Assembly (NCBI GenBank): GCA_038182865.1 | Contig: CP116226.1 | Coordinates: forward strand, 1,736,001-1,800,000 | Direction: 5' to 3' | DNA from: Microbacterium enclense | GTDB lineage: Bacteria; Actinomycetota; Actinomycetes; Actinomycetales; Microbacteriaceae | Length of the DNA: 64,000 bases | Shown: one piece after another, positions 25,125-32,729 of the stretch | Layout: each line of letters opens with the position of its first letter | Position numbering within the stretch: position 1 is the first letter of the stretch | Program-made: the position numbers and the translations under genes | Notes under the pieces: model-generated | Database searches by the model: none | What the model was told of the DNA's origin: nothing | Seen by the model: only the letters and a program-made list of their open reading frames with translations

Positions 25125-25594
25125 CAGCAGGATCCGCTGTTCTCGTACGCGGTGAGGACGGCGACCTTCTCGGCACTCGCCGACGACTCGTCGAAACGGT
25201 AGGTGAGCCACTCGCGCACGAGGCGTCGCGCGAGCTCGATGCCGACGACCCGCTGCCCCATCGTGAGGACCTGCGCGTTGTTGGAGAGCACGCCGCGCTC
25301 GACGGAGAAGGAGTCATGGGCGGTCACCGCTCGGATGCCGGGGACCTTGTTGGCCGCGATCGCCACCCCCAGCCCCGTCCCGCAGATCAGCAGGGCGCGG
25401 TCGGCCTCGCCGTTCGCGACGCGCGAGGCCGCCTCGATCGCGACGGTCGGGTAGGGGGTGTGCCCTTCGGCGTCCACGCCCACGTCGGTGACGGAGGCGA
25501 CGCCGTCGCTCGCCTCGAGATCGCGCTTGAGGATCTCCTTGTAGTCGAAGCCGGCGTCGTCGGAGCCGATCACGATGCGCAGGGGAGAGGTCAT
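25124..25594 (-). CDS. derI: Putative D-erythrulose-4-phosphate isomerase (RpiB family)
   Basis: A 156-residue RpiB/LacAB-type isomerase. IVIGSDDAGFDYKE at residues 7-20 is the N-terminal family motif with the second acidic residue needed for proton transfer, Cys71 lies in LLICGTGLGVAIAANK, and the phosphate-binding arginine follows in VPGIRAVTAHD. DerI enzymes turn D-erythrulose 4-phosphate into D-erythrose 4-phosphate, which enters the pentose phosphate and aromatic pathways. The ATG overlaps the kinase stop (ATGA). Ribose-5-phosphate isomerase B is the alternative, less likely here because of the LerI/LerK context. Confidence 0.83.
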   Translation of the reverse strand: MTSPLRIVIGSDDAGFDYKEILKRDLEASDGVASVTDVGVDAEGHTPYPTVAIEAASRVANGEADRALLICGTGLGVAIAANKVPGIRAVTAHDSFSVERGVLSNNAQVLTMGQRVVGIELARRLVREWLTYRFDESSASAEKVAVLTAYENSGSC

Positions 25595-27342
25595 GAGGGG
25601 GTTCCCTTCTCAGAAGCGGTGGCCAGGACGTCGGCGACCGCGGTGGTGATGAGCGCGAGCGAGACAGCGCCGGGATCGGGTGTGCCCACGGCGTGCTCGC
25701 CATGGGTGCGCGCGCGGCCCTTGCGGGGCAGGAGATCCGCGGTCGCCGCGGCGGCGCGATCCGCCGCGACGGCGGCGGAGGCCCACGCCACCGGGAGGGC
25801 GGCGCCCCCGTCGATCGCGTGGGAGAGAGCTGTCGCGAAGGGGACGAGCGCATCGACGAGGGTCTTGTCGCCCACCTCGGCCTTGCCGTAGTCGGTGACC
25901 GCGCGCGACGCCGAGGAGACTCCGGATGCCACGTCGGTTCCGGTCGGGGCGCCGGCATCGCCGAGCGTGCGTGAGATCGATCCCAGAATCACCCCCCAGA
26001 GGGCACCGGAGGTTCCGCCGGCGCGGTCGGCCCAGGCATCCGCCGCGTGCCGCAGCGTCGTGCCGGCGCCGGCGCCCGCCTCGGCAGCGGCGTCGGCCGC
26101 GAGACGAGCCGCGCGGGCTCCGCGTTGCATCCCGATCCCGTGGTCGCCGTCGCCGGCGACGGCATCCAGACGTCCGAGCTCGTCGACGTGCGCGTCGATC
26201 GTGTCGGCGATCGCCGCGACCGCGAGGCGGACCGTCTGCGCCGTCGCGCGGGAGGCGTCGTCGGCATCCGGGATCTCCTCGGAGACGTCGACGACGGTCG
26301 CGCTCGTGTCGACGCGCTCCGTCGCCGTGACGGCTCCGCGCCGGTAGGCGGGAGTGTCGACGGGGTACTCCCACAGCGCTGCGAGCTCGTCGTCGAGCCA
26401 GTAGAGGGTCAGCGACGTGCCGGCCATGTCGAACGAGGTGCAGTACTCACCCACGTGCGGGTCGACGATCTCGATCCCGGCGTCTTCGAGCAGCTGCGCG
26501 ATGCGCCGGTAGACGACGAACATCTCCTCGTACTTGAGCGAACCGAGGCCGTTCAGCACGGGGATCACGCGCGCGCCACGGACCGAGGTCACCCCGTCGG
26601 GGAGCTCGGCGGGGTCGAGGAGTGCCGTGACGAGCAGTTCCGCGAGTCCGTCGGCCGTCGGGATCCCGGTCTCGTCGATCCCCTGTTCGCCATGGATGCC
26701 GAGCCCCACCGCCATTCGTCCCTCGGCGACGGTGAACAGCGGCGCCTCGGCGCCGGGGAGCGTGCAGCCGGTGAAGGCGACGCCGAAGGAGCGGGTGCGC
26801 TCGTTCGCCAGGGCGGCTACGCGGGCCACTCCCGCGAGGTCATCTCCGCGCTCCGCGGCGGCGGCGGCAGCGCGGAACACGGTGAGGTCGCCCGCGATGC
26901 CCCGTCGGCGGTGCCGCTCGGCGGGAGGTGCCGAGGAGATGTCGTCGGTGACCGTGACGGTTCGCGCGTCGATCCCCTCACGGTGCAGGCGGTCTTGCGC
27001 GGCGTCGAAGTTGAGCACGTCGCCGGCGTAGTTGCCGTAGGCGAAGAACACGCCCCCGCCGTTGTCGGCCGCCACCGCCGCGCTGTGCACCTGCTGCGTC
27101 GACGGTGAGGCGAAGAGGTTGCCCATCGCGGCGGCGTGCGCGAGACCCGGGCCGACGAGGCCGCCGAACGCCGGATAGTGACCGGAGCCGCCGCCCACCA
27201 CGACCGCCACCTGGCCGGCCGGGGAGGTCGTCGCTCGCGCGACGCCACCCGGGATGCGGCGCACGTATCGGCCGTTGGCAGCCACGAAACCGTCGATCAT
27301 CTCGTCCGCGAACGCCGCGGGCTCGTTCCACAGGCGGGTCAT
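25591..27342 (-). CDS. lerK: Putative L-erythrulose 1-kinase (DhaK-DhaL fusion)
   Basis: A 583-residue single-chain ketose kinase. The DhaK half covers about residues 1-330: GGGSGHYP at 50-57, GNYAGDVLNFD near 103, and His217 in GLGIHGEQG, which binds the ketone covalently in dihydroxyacetone kinases. The DhaL half (about 365-575) has GDGDHG at 397-402, the Mg-ATP aspartate cluster, and GGTSGALWG. Dihydroxyacetone is a possible substrate, but the adjacent LerI and DerI homologues point to L-erythrulose phosphorylated at C1. The stop overlaps the RpiB start and the start lies four bases into the MFS gene's end, so the whole block is translationally coupled. Confidence 0.85.
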   Translation of the reverse strand: MTRLWNEPAAFADEMIDGFVAANGRYVRRIPGGVARATTSPAGQVAVVVGGGSGHYPAFGGLVGPGLAHAAAMGNLFASPSTQQVHSAAVAADNGGGVFFAYGNYAGDVLNFDAAQDRLHREGIDARTVTVTDDISSAPPAERHRRRGIAGDLTVFRAAAAAAERGDDLAGVARVAALANERTRSFGVAFTGCTLPGAEAPLFTVAEGRMAVGLGIHGEQGIDETGIPTADGLAELLVTALLDPAELPDGVTSVRGARVIPVLNGLGSLKYEEMFVVYRRIAQLLEDAGIEIVDPHVGEYCTSFDMAGTSLTLYWLDDELAALWEYPVDTPAYRRGAVTATERVDTSATVVDVSEEIPDADDASRATAQTVRLAVAAIADTIDAHVDELGRLDAVAGDGDHGIGMQRGARAARLAADAAAEAGAGAGTTLRHAADAWADRAGGTSGALWGVILGSISRTLGDAGAPTGTDVASGVSSASRAVTDYGKAEVGDKTLVDALVPFATALSHAIDGGAALPVAWASAAVAADRAAAATADLLPRKGRARTHGEHAVGTPDPGAVSLALITTAVADVLATASEKGTPS

Positions 27343-28736
27343 CGCGCGGGCTCCCCGGTGGGAGCCGACTCACGCACCGGCGCGGGTGCCGTCACCGTGC
27401 GGCGGGCGAGGACCGCCATGAGCACGGCCGAGACGAGCAGCACGGCGCCGACGATGAACATCGGCACCTCGTACCCGCCGGTCCAGTCGTGCACGGCGCC
27501 GGTGACGTACGGCGCGCTGAAGCCGGCCAGGTTGCCGATCGTGTTGATGAGGGCGACACCCGCGGCCGCCGCAGCGCCCGTGAGGAACTTCGTCGGCAGC
27601 GTCCAGAAGTTCGGCAACGCGGCGAAGATCGCCATCGCGGTGAGCGTGATCACGGCGATCGTCAACGCGGGCGACCCCGCGAACAGGGCCAGCGGGATGC
27701 TGACGGCACCGACGAGGGCGGGGACGACGATGTGCCAGGTGCGCAGGCCGCGCCGCGAGGCGTCGCGCGACCAGAAGTACATCGCGATCGCCGCCGGGAC
27801 GTAGGGGATCGCGGTGATCACGCCCTTCTGGAACACATCGAAGGTGCTCCCCGTCTGCTGCTGGAACCCGTCGATGATCGTCGGGAGGAAGAACGCGAGG
27901 GCGTACAGGCCGTAGATGAAGCCGAAGTAGATGAACGAGAGCATCCAGACACGGCCGCTGCGGAAGGCGAAGCGCGCGGAGACGTGCTTCTGACCCTCGG
28001 CCGTCTCGGCGGACTCCTTGGCGAGGGCCGCGGTGAGCCACTCCTTCTCGTCGGCGGCGAGCCAACCGGCATCCGCGGGCTTGTCCTTGAGATAGAACCA
28101 CGCGATGACGCCGATCACGATCGCGGGGATCGCGACGCCGAAGAACATGAAGCGCCAGCCTTCGAGCCCGAAGAAGATACCGTGCTGCTGGATGAGCGCC
28201 CCTGCCAGGGGTGCTCCGATCACGGTCGTGAGCGGCTGGGCGAGGTAGAAGAGCATCAGGATGCGACCGCGATGCGCGGCGGGCACCCACAGGCTCAGGA
28301 AGAGGATCGCGCCGGGGAAGAACCCCGCTTCGGCGACGCCCAGCAGGAATCGCAGCGCCACCAACTGCTCGAAGTTCTGCACCCAGGTGAACAGCAGGGC
28401 GACGATGCCCCACGTCACCATGATGCGCGCGAGCCACCGGCGGGCGCCGAAGCGGTGCAGCGCGAGGTTGGAGGGCACCTCGAGCAGGATGTAGCCCACG
28501 AAGAAGACGCCCGAGGCGAACCCGAACTGTGCGGCGCTCAGAGCGAGGTCCTGATTCATCCCGTTGGGGGCGGCGAAGCCGATCGCGGTGCGATCGAGGT
28601 AGTTGATGAAGAACATGAGGGCGACGAAGGGGACCAGTCGCCAGGCCACCTTGCGGATGGCGCGGCGGGCGACGTCCTGTTCTGCCGCGGGGGGAGTGGG
28701 GGTGTCCACGATGACTCCGTTCGATCCATGACGCAT
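27339..28736 (-). CDS. MFS transporter, anion:cation symporter (ACS) family
   Basis: A 465-residue transporter with 12 predicted membrane segments, the first near residues 32-50 (LVPFVALMFFINYLDRTAIG). The NYLDRTAIGFA motif in helix 1 and LEVPSNLALHRFGARRWLARIM in the first cytoplasmic loop are characteristic of the ACS family, which imports sugar acids such as galactonate, glucarate and tartrate. TGGAGG stands seven bases before ATG 28736. It is the first gene of the eight-gene operon, directly next to the FadR-type palindrome, so its probable cargo is the pathway substrate, D-apionate or a related acid (inference). This differs from uptake of the free sugar. Confidence 0.88.
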   Translation of the reverse strand: MRHGSNGVIVDTPTPPAAEQDVARRAIRKVAWRLVPFVALMFFINYLDRTAIGFAAPNGMNQDLALSAAQFGFASGVFFVGYILLEVPSNLALHRFGARRWLARIMVTWGIVALLFTWVQNFEQLVALRFLLGVAEAGFFPGAILFLSLWVPAAHRGRILMLFYLAQPLTTVIGAPLAGALIQQHGIFFGLEGWRFMFFGVAIPAIVIGVIAWFYLKDKPADAGWLAADEKEWLTAALAKESAETAEGQKHVSARFAFRSGRVWMLSFIYFGFIYGLYALAFFLPTIIDGFQQQTGSTFDVFQKGVITAIPYVPAAIAMYFWSRDASRRGLRTWHIVVPALVGAVSIPLALFAGSPALTIAVITLTAMAIFAALPNFWTLPTKFLTGAAAAAGVALINTIGNLAGFSAPYVTGAVHDWTGGYEVPMFIVGAVLLVSAVLMAVLARRTVTAPAPVRESAPTGEPAR

Positions 28737-28753
28737 CGGCGCGCGCCTCCATA

Positions 28754-28773
28754 TTGGCTAACCGGTTGACCAA
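28754..28773. promoter_or_regulatory. FadR-type operator between the apionate operon and its regulator
   Basis: TTGGCTAACCGGTTGACCAA is a 20-base palindrome of form TTGGnnAACCGGTTnnCCAA. The outer TTGG/CCAA resembles the TGGT-N3-ACCA style of FadR-subfamily sites, with an added AACCGGTT centre. It lies 18 bases from the MFS start and 43 bases before the FadR-type gene, in a good position to control both. Confidence 0.78.
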
Positions 28774-28815
28774 TTGCAAGTACGGGCAGGTGAGAGCGCC
28801 CGATAAGTTGGGGAG

Positions 28816-29544
28816 GTGCCCGCCTATCCCGCCGCCCGCAGCGACGATCTCGCCGCCGCTCTCGGTGCCCTGCCGGCCGGGACGCCGGTGAGCGAGGTCG
28901 CGCGCCGGCTGCTCGATCTGTTCACGGACGGCTCTGTGCCCCCGGGGACGCGACTCCCCCCGGAGCGCCAACTGGCCGCGACGCTCGAAGTCGGGCGCTC
29001 GGCGGTGCGCGAGGCGCTCGCCGCCCTCGAGATCCTCGGCATCGTGGACGTGCGGCCGGGGTCGGGGACGTACCTGCGAGGTGCGGCGAGCGACATGCTG
29101 CCGCAGACCCTGCGATGGGGCCTGTTGATCGGCGAGAACGACACTCGCGAGCTGCTCGACGTCCGCTCGGGACTCGAGATCTACGTGGCGCGCCTGGCCG
29201 CAGACCGGGCCGACGCCGCGGACCTCGAACGACTGAGGCGCGCCCTCGAGCAGATGCGCTCCGACGTCGACGACCTCCGTGCGTTCGCTCGCGCCGACCG
29301 CGAGTTCCACGATGCGCTCGGCGCGGCCGCCCGCAACGCGCTCCTGCTCGACCAGCTGCACGTCGTTCGCGCGCTGCTGCAGGTCTACGCCGACCGCGCC
29401 GTGCACTCCGCCGACGACGCACGCACCGCCGTCGCCGAGCACGAGGCCGTGTTCGCCGCCCTCCGCGACCGCGACGCCGACGCCGCGGCATCCGCGATGG
29501 CCGTGCACATGACGACGGCATCCGCGCGTCTCGTGGGCGATTGA
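28816..29544 (+). CDS. FadR-subfamily GntR transcriptional regulator
   Basis: A 242-residue regulator. The winged helix is at about residues 25-95 with PPGTRLPPERQLAATLEVGRSAVREALAALE, and the C-terminal FCD helical domain has ELLDVRSGLEIYVARLAA, the AFARADREFHDAL metal/ligand motif and VAEHEAVFAALRDRD. It is divergent from the apionate operon, with a 20-base palindrome in the gap, so it most likely represses the operon and itself until a sugar acid is bound. The GTG start has GGGGAG immediately before it, too close for a normal ribosome site; GATAAG ten bases upstream could be a -10 box of a leaderless message. Confidence 0.87.
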   Translation: MPAYPAARSDDLAAALGALPAGTPVSEVARRLLDLFTDGSVPPGTRLPPERQLAATLEVGRSAVREALAALEILGIVDVRPGSGTYLRGAASDMLPQTLRWGLLIGENDTRELLDVRSGLEIYVARLAADRADAADLERLRRALEQMRSDVDDLRAFARADREFHDALGAAARNALLLDQLHVVRALLQVYADRAVHSADDARTAVAEHEAVFAALRDRDADAAASAMAVHMTTASARLVGD

Positions 29545-29613
29545 TGCCGGGGTGCGGCAGCAATCTCGGTGACGGGGCGGCGTGACGTCGTCCGGCAGGG
29601 CAAGATCGAGAAG

Positions 29614-30549
29614 ATGATCACCGTCGTGTCAGCCCCCACCAACCTCGGTCTCCGGCCACCGGAGCCGGGGAGCGTCCCGGGGACGTCGAAGGCCCCGGAG
29701 GCACTGCGGGAGGCCGGTCTCTTCGATCGTCTCGCCGCTCGTGGCGCCCGGGACGGCGGCGTCGTCCTCGCCGGGCGGTACGTGGACGACGATGTCACGC
29801 GTGCGCCGGGGCGCGTGCGAAACGAGGAGCGGCTGGTCGAGCACACCCGACGTCTCGCGGACCGCATCCACGACGTGTGGGCATCGGGGCGCGCGCCCCT
29901 CGTGATCGGCGGCGATTGCAGCATCCTTCTGGCGGCGGGAGTCGCCTGCGCCCGAGAGGGCCGCGCCGGCCTGCTGCACCTCGACGGGCATACCGACTTC
30001 CGTCATCCCGGCAACAGCGAAGACTGCGCCAGCGTCGCGGGCGAAGACCTCGCGGTCGCAGTGGGGCGGCACTGGCCCGCGCTGGCGGACATCGACGGCC
30101 TCTCCCCGTACTTCGACGCGTCGACCGTGGCCCATTTCGGGCATCGGGCGAACGACGAGCACGCCGAGGAGGCCCGGAACGTGGTCGCCCGCGTTGTCCC
30201 GGCGTCCCTCCTTCTCCAGCAGGGGCACGGGCCCGTCGCCGACGACCTCCGTCGCGTCGCCGGGCGCGGGTACTGGCTGCACGTCGACGTCGACGTGCTG
30301 GATCCCACCGTCATGCCCGCCGTCGACAGTCCCGACCCCGGGGGGATCGATGCCGCGCAGCTGACGAACCTCCTGGCTGCGCTGGCGCCCTCCGCGCGGG
30401 GCGCCTCCGTGACCGTCTTCGACCCCGACCTCGACCCCGACGGTTCCCGCGCGCGCATCCTGACCGACGTCATCAGCGACGGGCTGAGTGCGTTGGGTGC
30501 CGCCGTCACGAACGAGCGTGCCCAGCCCCGCGGAGCCGCGCACGCGTGA
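29614..30549 (+). CDS. Arginase/ureohydrolase-family protein with a changed metal ligand
   Basis: A 311-residue ureohydrolase-fold protein. Two of the three metal motifs are intact: LDGHTD with Asp124, His126 and Asp128, and HVDVDVLDP with Asp225 and Asp227. The first motif, normally GGDH, reads GGDC (residues 99-102), so the usual histidine ligand of one manganese is a cysteine. The family covers arginase, agmatinase, formimidoylglutamase and guanidino-acid hydrolases; the changed ligand makes substrate and even metal content uncertain. ATG 29614 is preferred because the preceding residues do not belong to the fold. It is followed by the convergent OsmC gene after 36 bases. Cytoplasmic. Confidence 0.8.
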   Translation: MITVVSAPTNLGLRPPEPGSVPGTSKAPEALREAGLFDRLAARGARDGGVVLAGRYVDDDVTRAPGRVRNEERLVEHTRRLADRIHDVWASGRAPLVIGGDCSILLAAGVACAREGRAGLLHLDGHTDFRHPGNSEDCASVAGEDLAVAVGRHWPALADIDGLSPYFDASTVAHFGHRANDEHAEEARNVVARVVPASLLLQQGHGPVADDLRRVAGRGYWLHVDVDVLDPTVMPAVDSPDPGGIDAAQLTNLLAALAPSARGASVTVFDPDLDPDGSRARILTDVISDGLSALGAAVTNERAQPRGAAHA

Positions 30550-30585
30550 CCGCGCGCGGAGGCCGCCGCTCGCGGGAGGGGTCGA

Positions 30586-31080
30586 TCACCCGGGTTCGGC
30601 CGCCGTCGCGGGTGCTTCCACGTGAACGACGACCTCGTGGTGGATCGGCGTCCTGATGGACCGGGCGATGAAGCAGTAGTCGCCGACCTGCTCGTGGAGG
30701 TGCGCCGCCGCCGCGGCATCGCTCCCGGCCGCGACGGTCACTGTCGGGTGGAGAGTGACGCTCTCGAACTGCCCGGCCCCGTTCGCTTCTTCGACCATGA
30801 CCCCCGTCGGATGATCCTCATAGGCGGTGACGATCACGCCGGCCCGCGTGGCGAGGTGAAGGTACCAGAGCATGTGGCACTGCGCGATCGACGACAGGTA
30901 GAGCTGCTCGGGGTTCCATCGGCCGGGATCGCCGCGGAAAGCGGGATCGGATGATCCGAGAATCACCCCGGGCCCCGCGGCGGTCACTCTGTGATCGCGG
31001 GAGAACCCCCGATATGCGCTGGTGCCCGTGCCGGTGTTGCCCGTCCACGTCAGCGCGATCTCGTAGTCGTGTGTGGTCAC
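30586..31080 (-). CDS. OsmC/Ohr-family peroxide-reductase-like protein
   Basis: A 164-residue OsmC-fold protein. The two redox cysteines are present: Cys68 in SIAQCHM and Cys136 in GDYCFIARSI, matching the family's peroxidatic and resolving cysteines. RWNPEQLYLSSIAQCH is the family's central helix. Homologues reduce organic hydroperoxides with lipoylated or thiol partners in the cytoplasm. The GTG start overlaps the stop of the GntR gene (GTGA), so the two form an operon controlled by the paired operators at 31732-31766; this gene is probably the main target, though GntR control is unusual for an OsmC protein, which more often answers to MarR-type regulators. Confidence 0.88.
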   Translation of the reverse strand: MTTHDYEIALTWTGNTGTGTSAYRGFSRDHRVTAAGPGVILGSSDPAFRGDPGRWNPEQLYLSSIAQCHMLWYLHLATRAGVIVTAYEDHPTGVMVEEANGAGQFESVTLHPTVTVAAGSDAAAAAHLHEQVGDYCFIARSIRTPIHHEVVVHVEAPATAAEPG

Positions 31081-31721
31081 GGGGTGCTCCTCGTCTCGGG
31101 TGAGTTGGCGGCCGACGCGTCACGGGTGGCGAGTGCGTGGGCTTCGACGGCCGCTCGCGTCCGCGGGGCATCGCCGGCGCGGAGTGCGTCGAGGATGGCC
31201 TCGTGCTCGGTGTGCACGACCTGGGTGCGGTCGGGGGCGCTCAGGCTGCGCCGCGTGCTGAGGACGATCTGGTCCCACCAGCGCCCGAGCGTGCCGCTGA
31301 TCACCGGATTGTCGGCGAGCGCGGCGATCGCTTCGTGGAATGCGCGGTTCGCTTCGACCGCGCGAGCGAGATCACCGGACATCGTCAGCTCATGCGTCTG
31401 GTCAGCCAGCGCATCCAGTGCTGCGAGACGAGCCGGGGTGACCTCCCCGCCAGCCACTCGTTGCGCCGCCAGATAAGCGGCCCAGCCTTCGAGGCCGGCG
31501 CGTGCCGAATGCAGCTCGGCACGTTCATCCGCGCTGAGGATGCGGAGGCGGACCCCGCGTCCCTGTGCTCGCACCAGCCCGTCGCTCTCCAGCCGCTGCA
31601 GTGCCTCCCGCACCGGGGTGCGACTGACCCCCAGCTGCTCGGCCAGCCGGGATTCGGCGACCCGCTCGTCTTCGCCGATGCGGCCCGTCATCACCAGGGC
31701 CCGGAGCGATTCGTACACCAT
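31077..31721 (-). CDS. GntR-family (FCD type) transcriptional regulator
   Basis: A 214-residue regulator with the winged helix in the first 65 residues (GEDERVAESRLAEQLGVSRTPVREALQRLESDGLV) and an FCD-type helical ligand domain containing RAVEANRAFHEAIAAL and VVHTEHEAILDALRAGD. ATG 31721 is the best start; two GTG codons directly upstream are alternatives. No ribosome site is obvious, and a TTGCATGCAATAAT stretch ends 10 bases upstream, so the message may be leaderless or nearly so. It is the first gene of a two-gene operon with OsmC and almost certainly autoregulated through the two TTATTG-N4-CAATAA sites. Confidence 0.87.
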   Translation of the reverse strand: MVYESLRALVMTGRIGEDERVAESRLAEQLGVSRTPVREALQRLESDGLVRAQGRGVRLRILSADERAELHSARAGLEGWAAYLAAQRVAGGEVTPARLAALDALADQTHELTMSGDLARAVEANRAFHEAIAALADNPVISGTLGRWWDQIVLSTRRSLSAPDRTQVVHTEHEAILDALRAGDAPRTRAAVEAHALATRDASAANSPETRSTP

Positions 31722-31731
31722 CACCACGTGA

Positions 31732-31766
31732 TTATTGCATGCAATAAGGTTTATTGTGTGCAATAA
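31732..31766. promoter_or_regulatory. Two tandem GntR operators
   Basis: TTATTGCATGCAATAA (31732-31747) is a perfect 16-base palindrome. TTATTGTGTGCAATAA (31751-31766) has the same arms TTATTG/CAATAA. Their centres are 19 bases apart, upstream of the GntR-OsmC operon, in a region much richer in A and T than its surroundings. Confidence 0.85.
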
Positions 31767-31833
31767 GCCGGATGGAGCCCGACGCGGACAGCGGAGCACG
31801 TGGTGACATCGACACGCTCAGCTCCGGTGCCCT

Positions 31834-32298
31834 TCAGCGGTCGCGTTCGTCGTCCGTCAGGAAGCCCGGGCGCGTTCGTCGCTGCTCGAGCGGCTCGAGC
31901 TCCTGGAAGAACGTGACCTGCCACCCGGCGGGGCCCTGGACGCGAGCGTTGAGCGAGCGGAAGGGCGTGCGGGTGGGCGGCGCGAGGACTGTGACATCTT
32001 CCGCGGCCACACGTGACACGGCCGCCGCGGTGTCGGCGACCTCGAGAGCGATGCGAAGAGAAGGTGCGGCGGAGGGCGGCATCCCCTCGATCTCATCGAT
32101 GCTGTTCACGTGCGCGGAGGTGGCGAGCTCGATCGTGGCCACGCCGGCGTGCAGGATGGCGACGCGATCATCGCCGTCCGTGGCGAACGCGGCCTGCTCG
32201 GGCATCCCCAAGACGTCGCGATAGAAGCGCAGGGCCTCATCGAAGTCGTCTGTCTCGATGATCAAACGCAGCTGCCTCGGTGTCGTGGAGGGTGTCAT
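31834..32298 (-). CDS. VOC-superfamily protein (glyoxalase/bleomycin-resistance fold)
   Basis: A 154-residue single-unit VOC protein: QLRLIIETDDFDEALRFYRDVLGMPEQ opens the first beta-alpha-beta module and RVQGPAGWQVTFFQELEPLEQR closes the second. The glutamate/histidine metal ligands cannot be assigned safely; the N-terminal RLIIE glutamate is retained. Homologues bind metals and act as lyases, dioxygenases or drug-binding proteins. The 5' end overlaps the MerR gene by 62 bases; ATG 32298 was taken because the fold starts directly after it. Probably the target of the MerR regulator. Cytoplasmic. Confidence 0.8.
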   Translation of the reverse strand: MTPSTTPRQLRLIIETDDFDEALRFYRDVLGMPEQAAFATDGDDRVAILHAGVATIELATSAHVNSIDEIEGMPPSAAPSLRIALEVADTAAAVSRVAAEDVTVLAPPTRTPFRSLNARVQGPAGWQVTFFQELEPLEQRRTRPGFLTDDERDR

Positions 32299-32674
32299 GG
32301 TCCCCACTCTCGCCCCTGACGTGGGCGTCAGGGGCAAGCTCCCATCGCGCGCGGAGCGCGGCAAGGGCCGCGGTCTCCCGGTCGATCGCTCGCCTTTCAC
32401 TCGCGAGGCGTTCTTCCGCGGCGTCGAACGCCTCGCGCAGGCCCGCGGTCGACGCCCCCGGCTCGGTCAGCGCGGGAAGGAGGGTGGCGATCACCGAACT
32501 GCAGAATCCCGCGTCGAACAGATCCCGGATCGTCGCGACGACACTCGCGTGGTGGGGGTGATAGAGCCTCTGCCCCGCCGAGGTCCGCTGGGGAGCGAGC
32601 AGACCCTGCTCCTCGTAGTAGCGCAGGGCTCTGACGCTCGCGCCCGTCCGGTGGGCGAGTTCTCCGATTCGCAC
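32237..32674 (-). CDS. MerR-family transcriptional regulator
   Basis: A 145-residue regulator beginning with the standard MerR helix-turn-helix and wing: MRIGELAHRTGASVRALRYY at residues 1-20 and EEQGLLAPQRTSAGQRLY. A coiled-coil dimerisation helix follows around residues 80-115 (EAFDAAEERLASERRAIDRETAALAALR). No cysteine pair typical of metal sensors is seen in the C-terminus. The GTG start has AGGAG upstream. Its 3' end overlaps the VOC gene by 62 bases in another frame, unusually long for this region; an earlier stop lost by frameshift could have created the tail, which is rich in Asp, His and Arg. Confidence 0.87.
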   Translation of the reverse strand: MRIGELAHRTGASVRALRYYEEQGLLAPQRTSAGQRLYHPHHASVVATIRDLFDAGFCSSVIATLLPALTEPGASTAGLREAFDAAEERLASERRAIDRETAALAALRARWELAPDAHVRGESGDHDTLHDTEAAAFDHRDRRLR

Positions 32675-32729
32675 GCGTCGATTCTCCCAACTCCTGCCCG
32701 GCCGATGTCTGGGTTCGTGCGAGCGGTCG

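Noticed and set aside
27105..28769. 554-residue plus-strand frame opposite the MFS transporter
   Set aside because: Low-complexity Arg/Asp/Gly composition with no domain; antisense shadow of a well-supported transporter gene.
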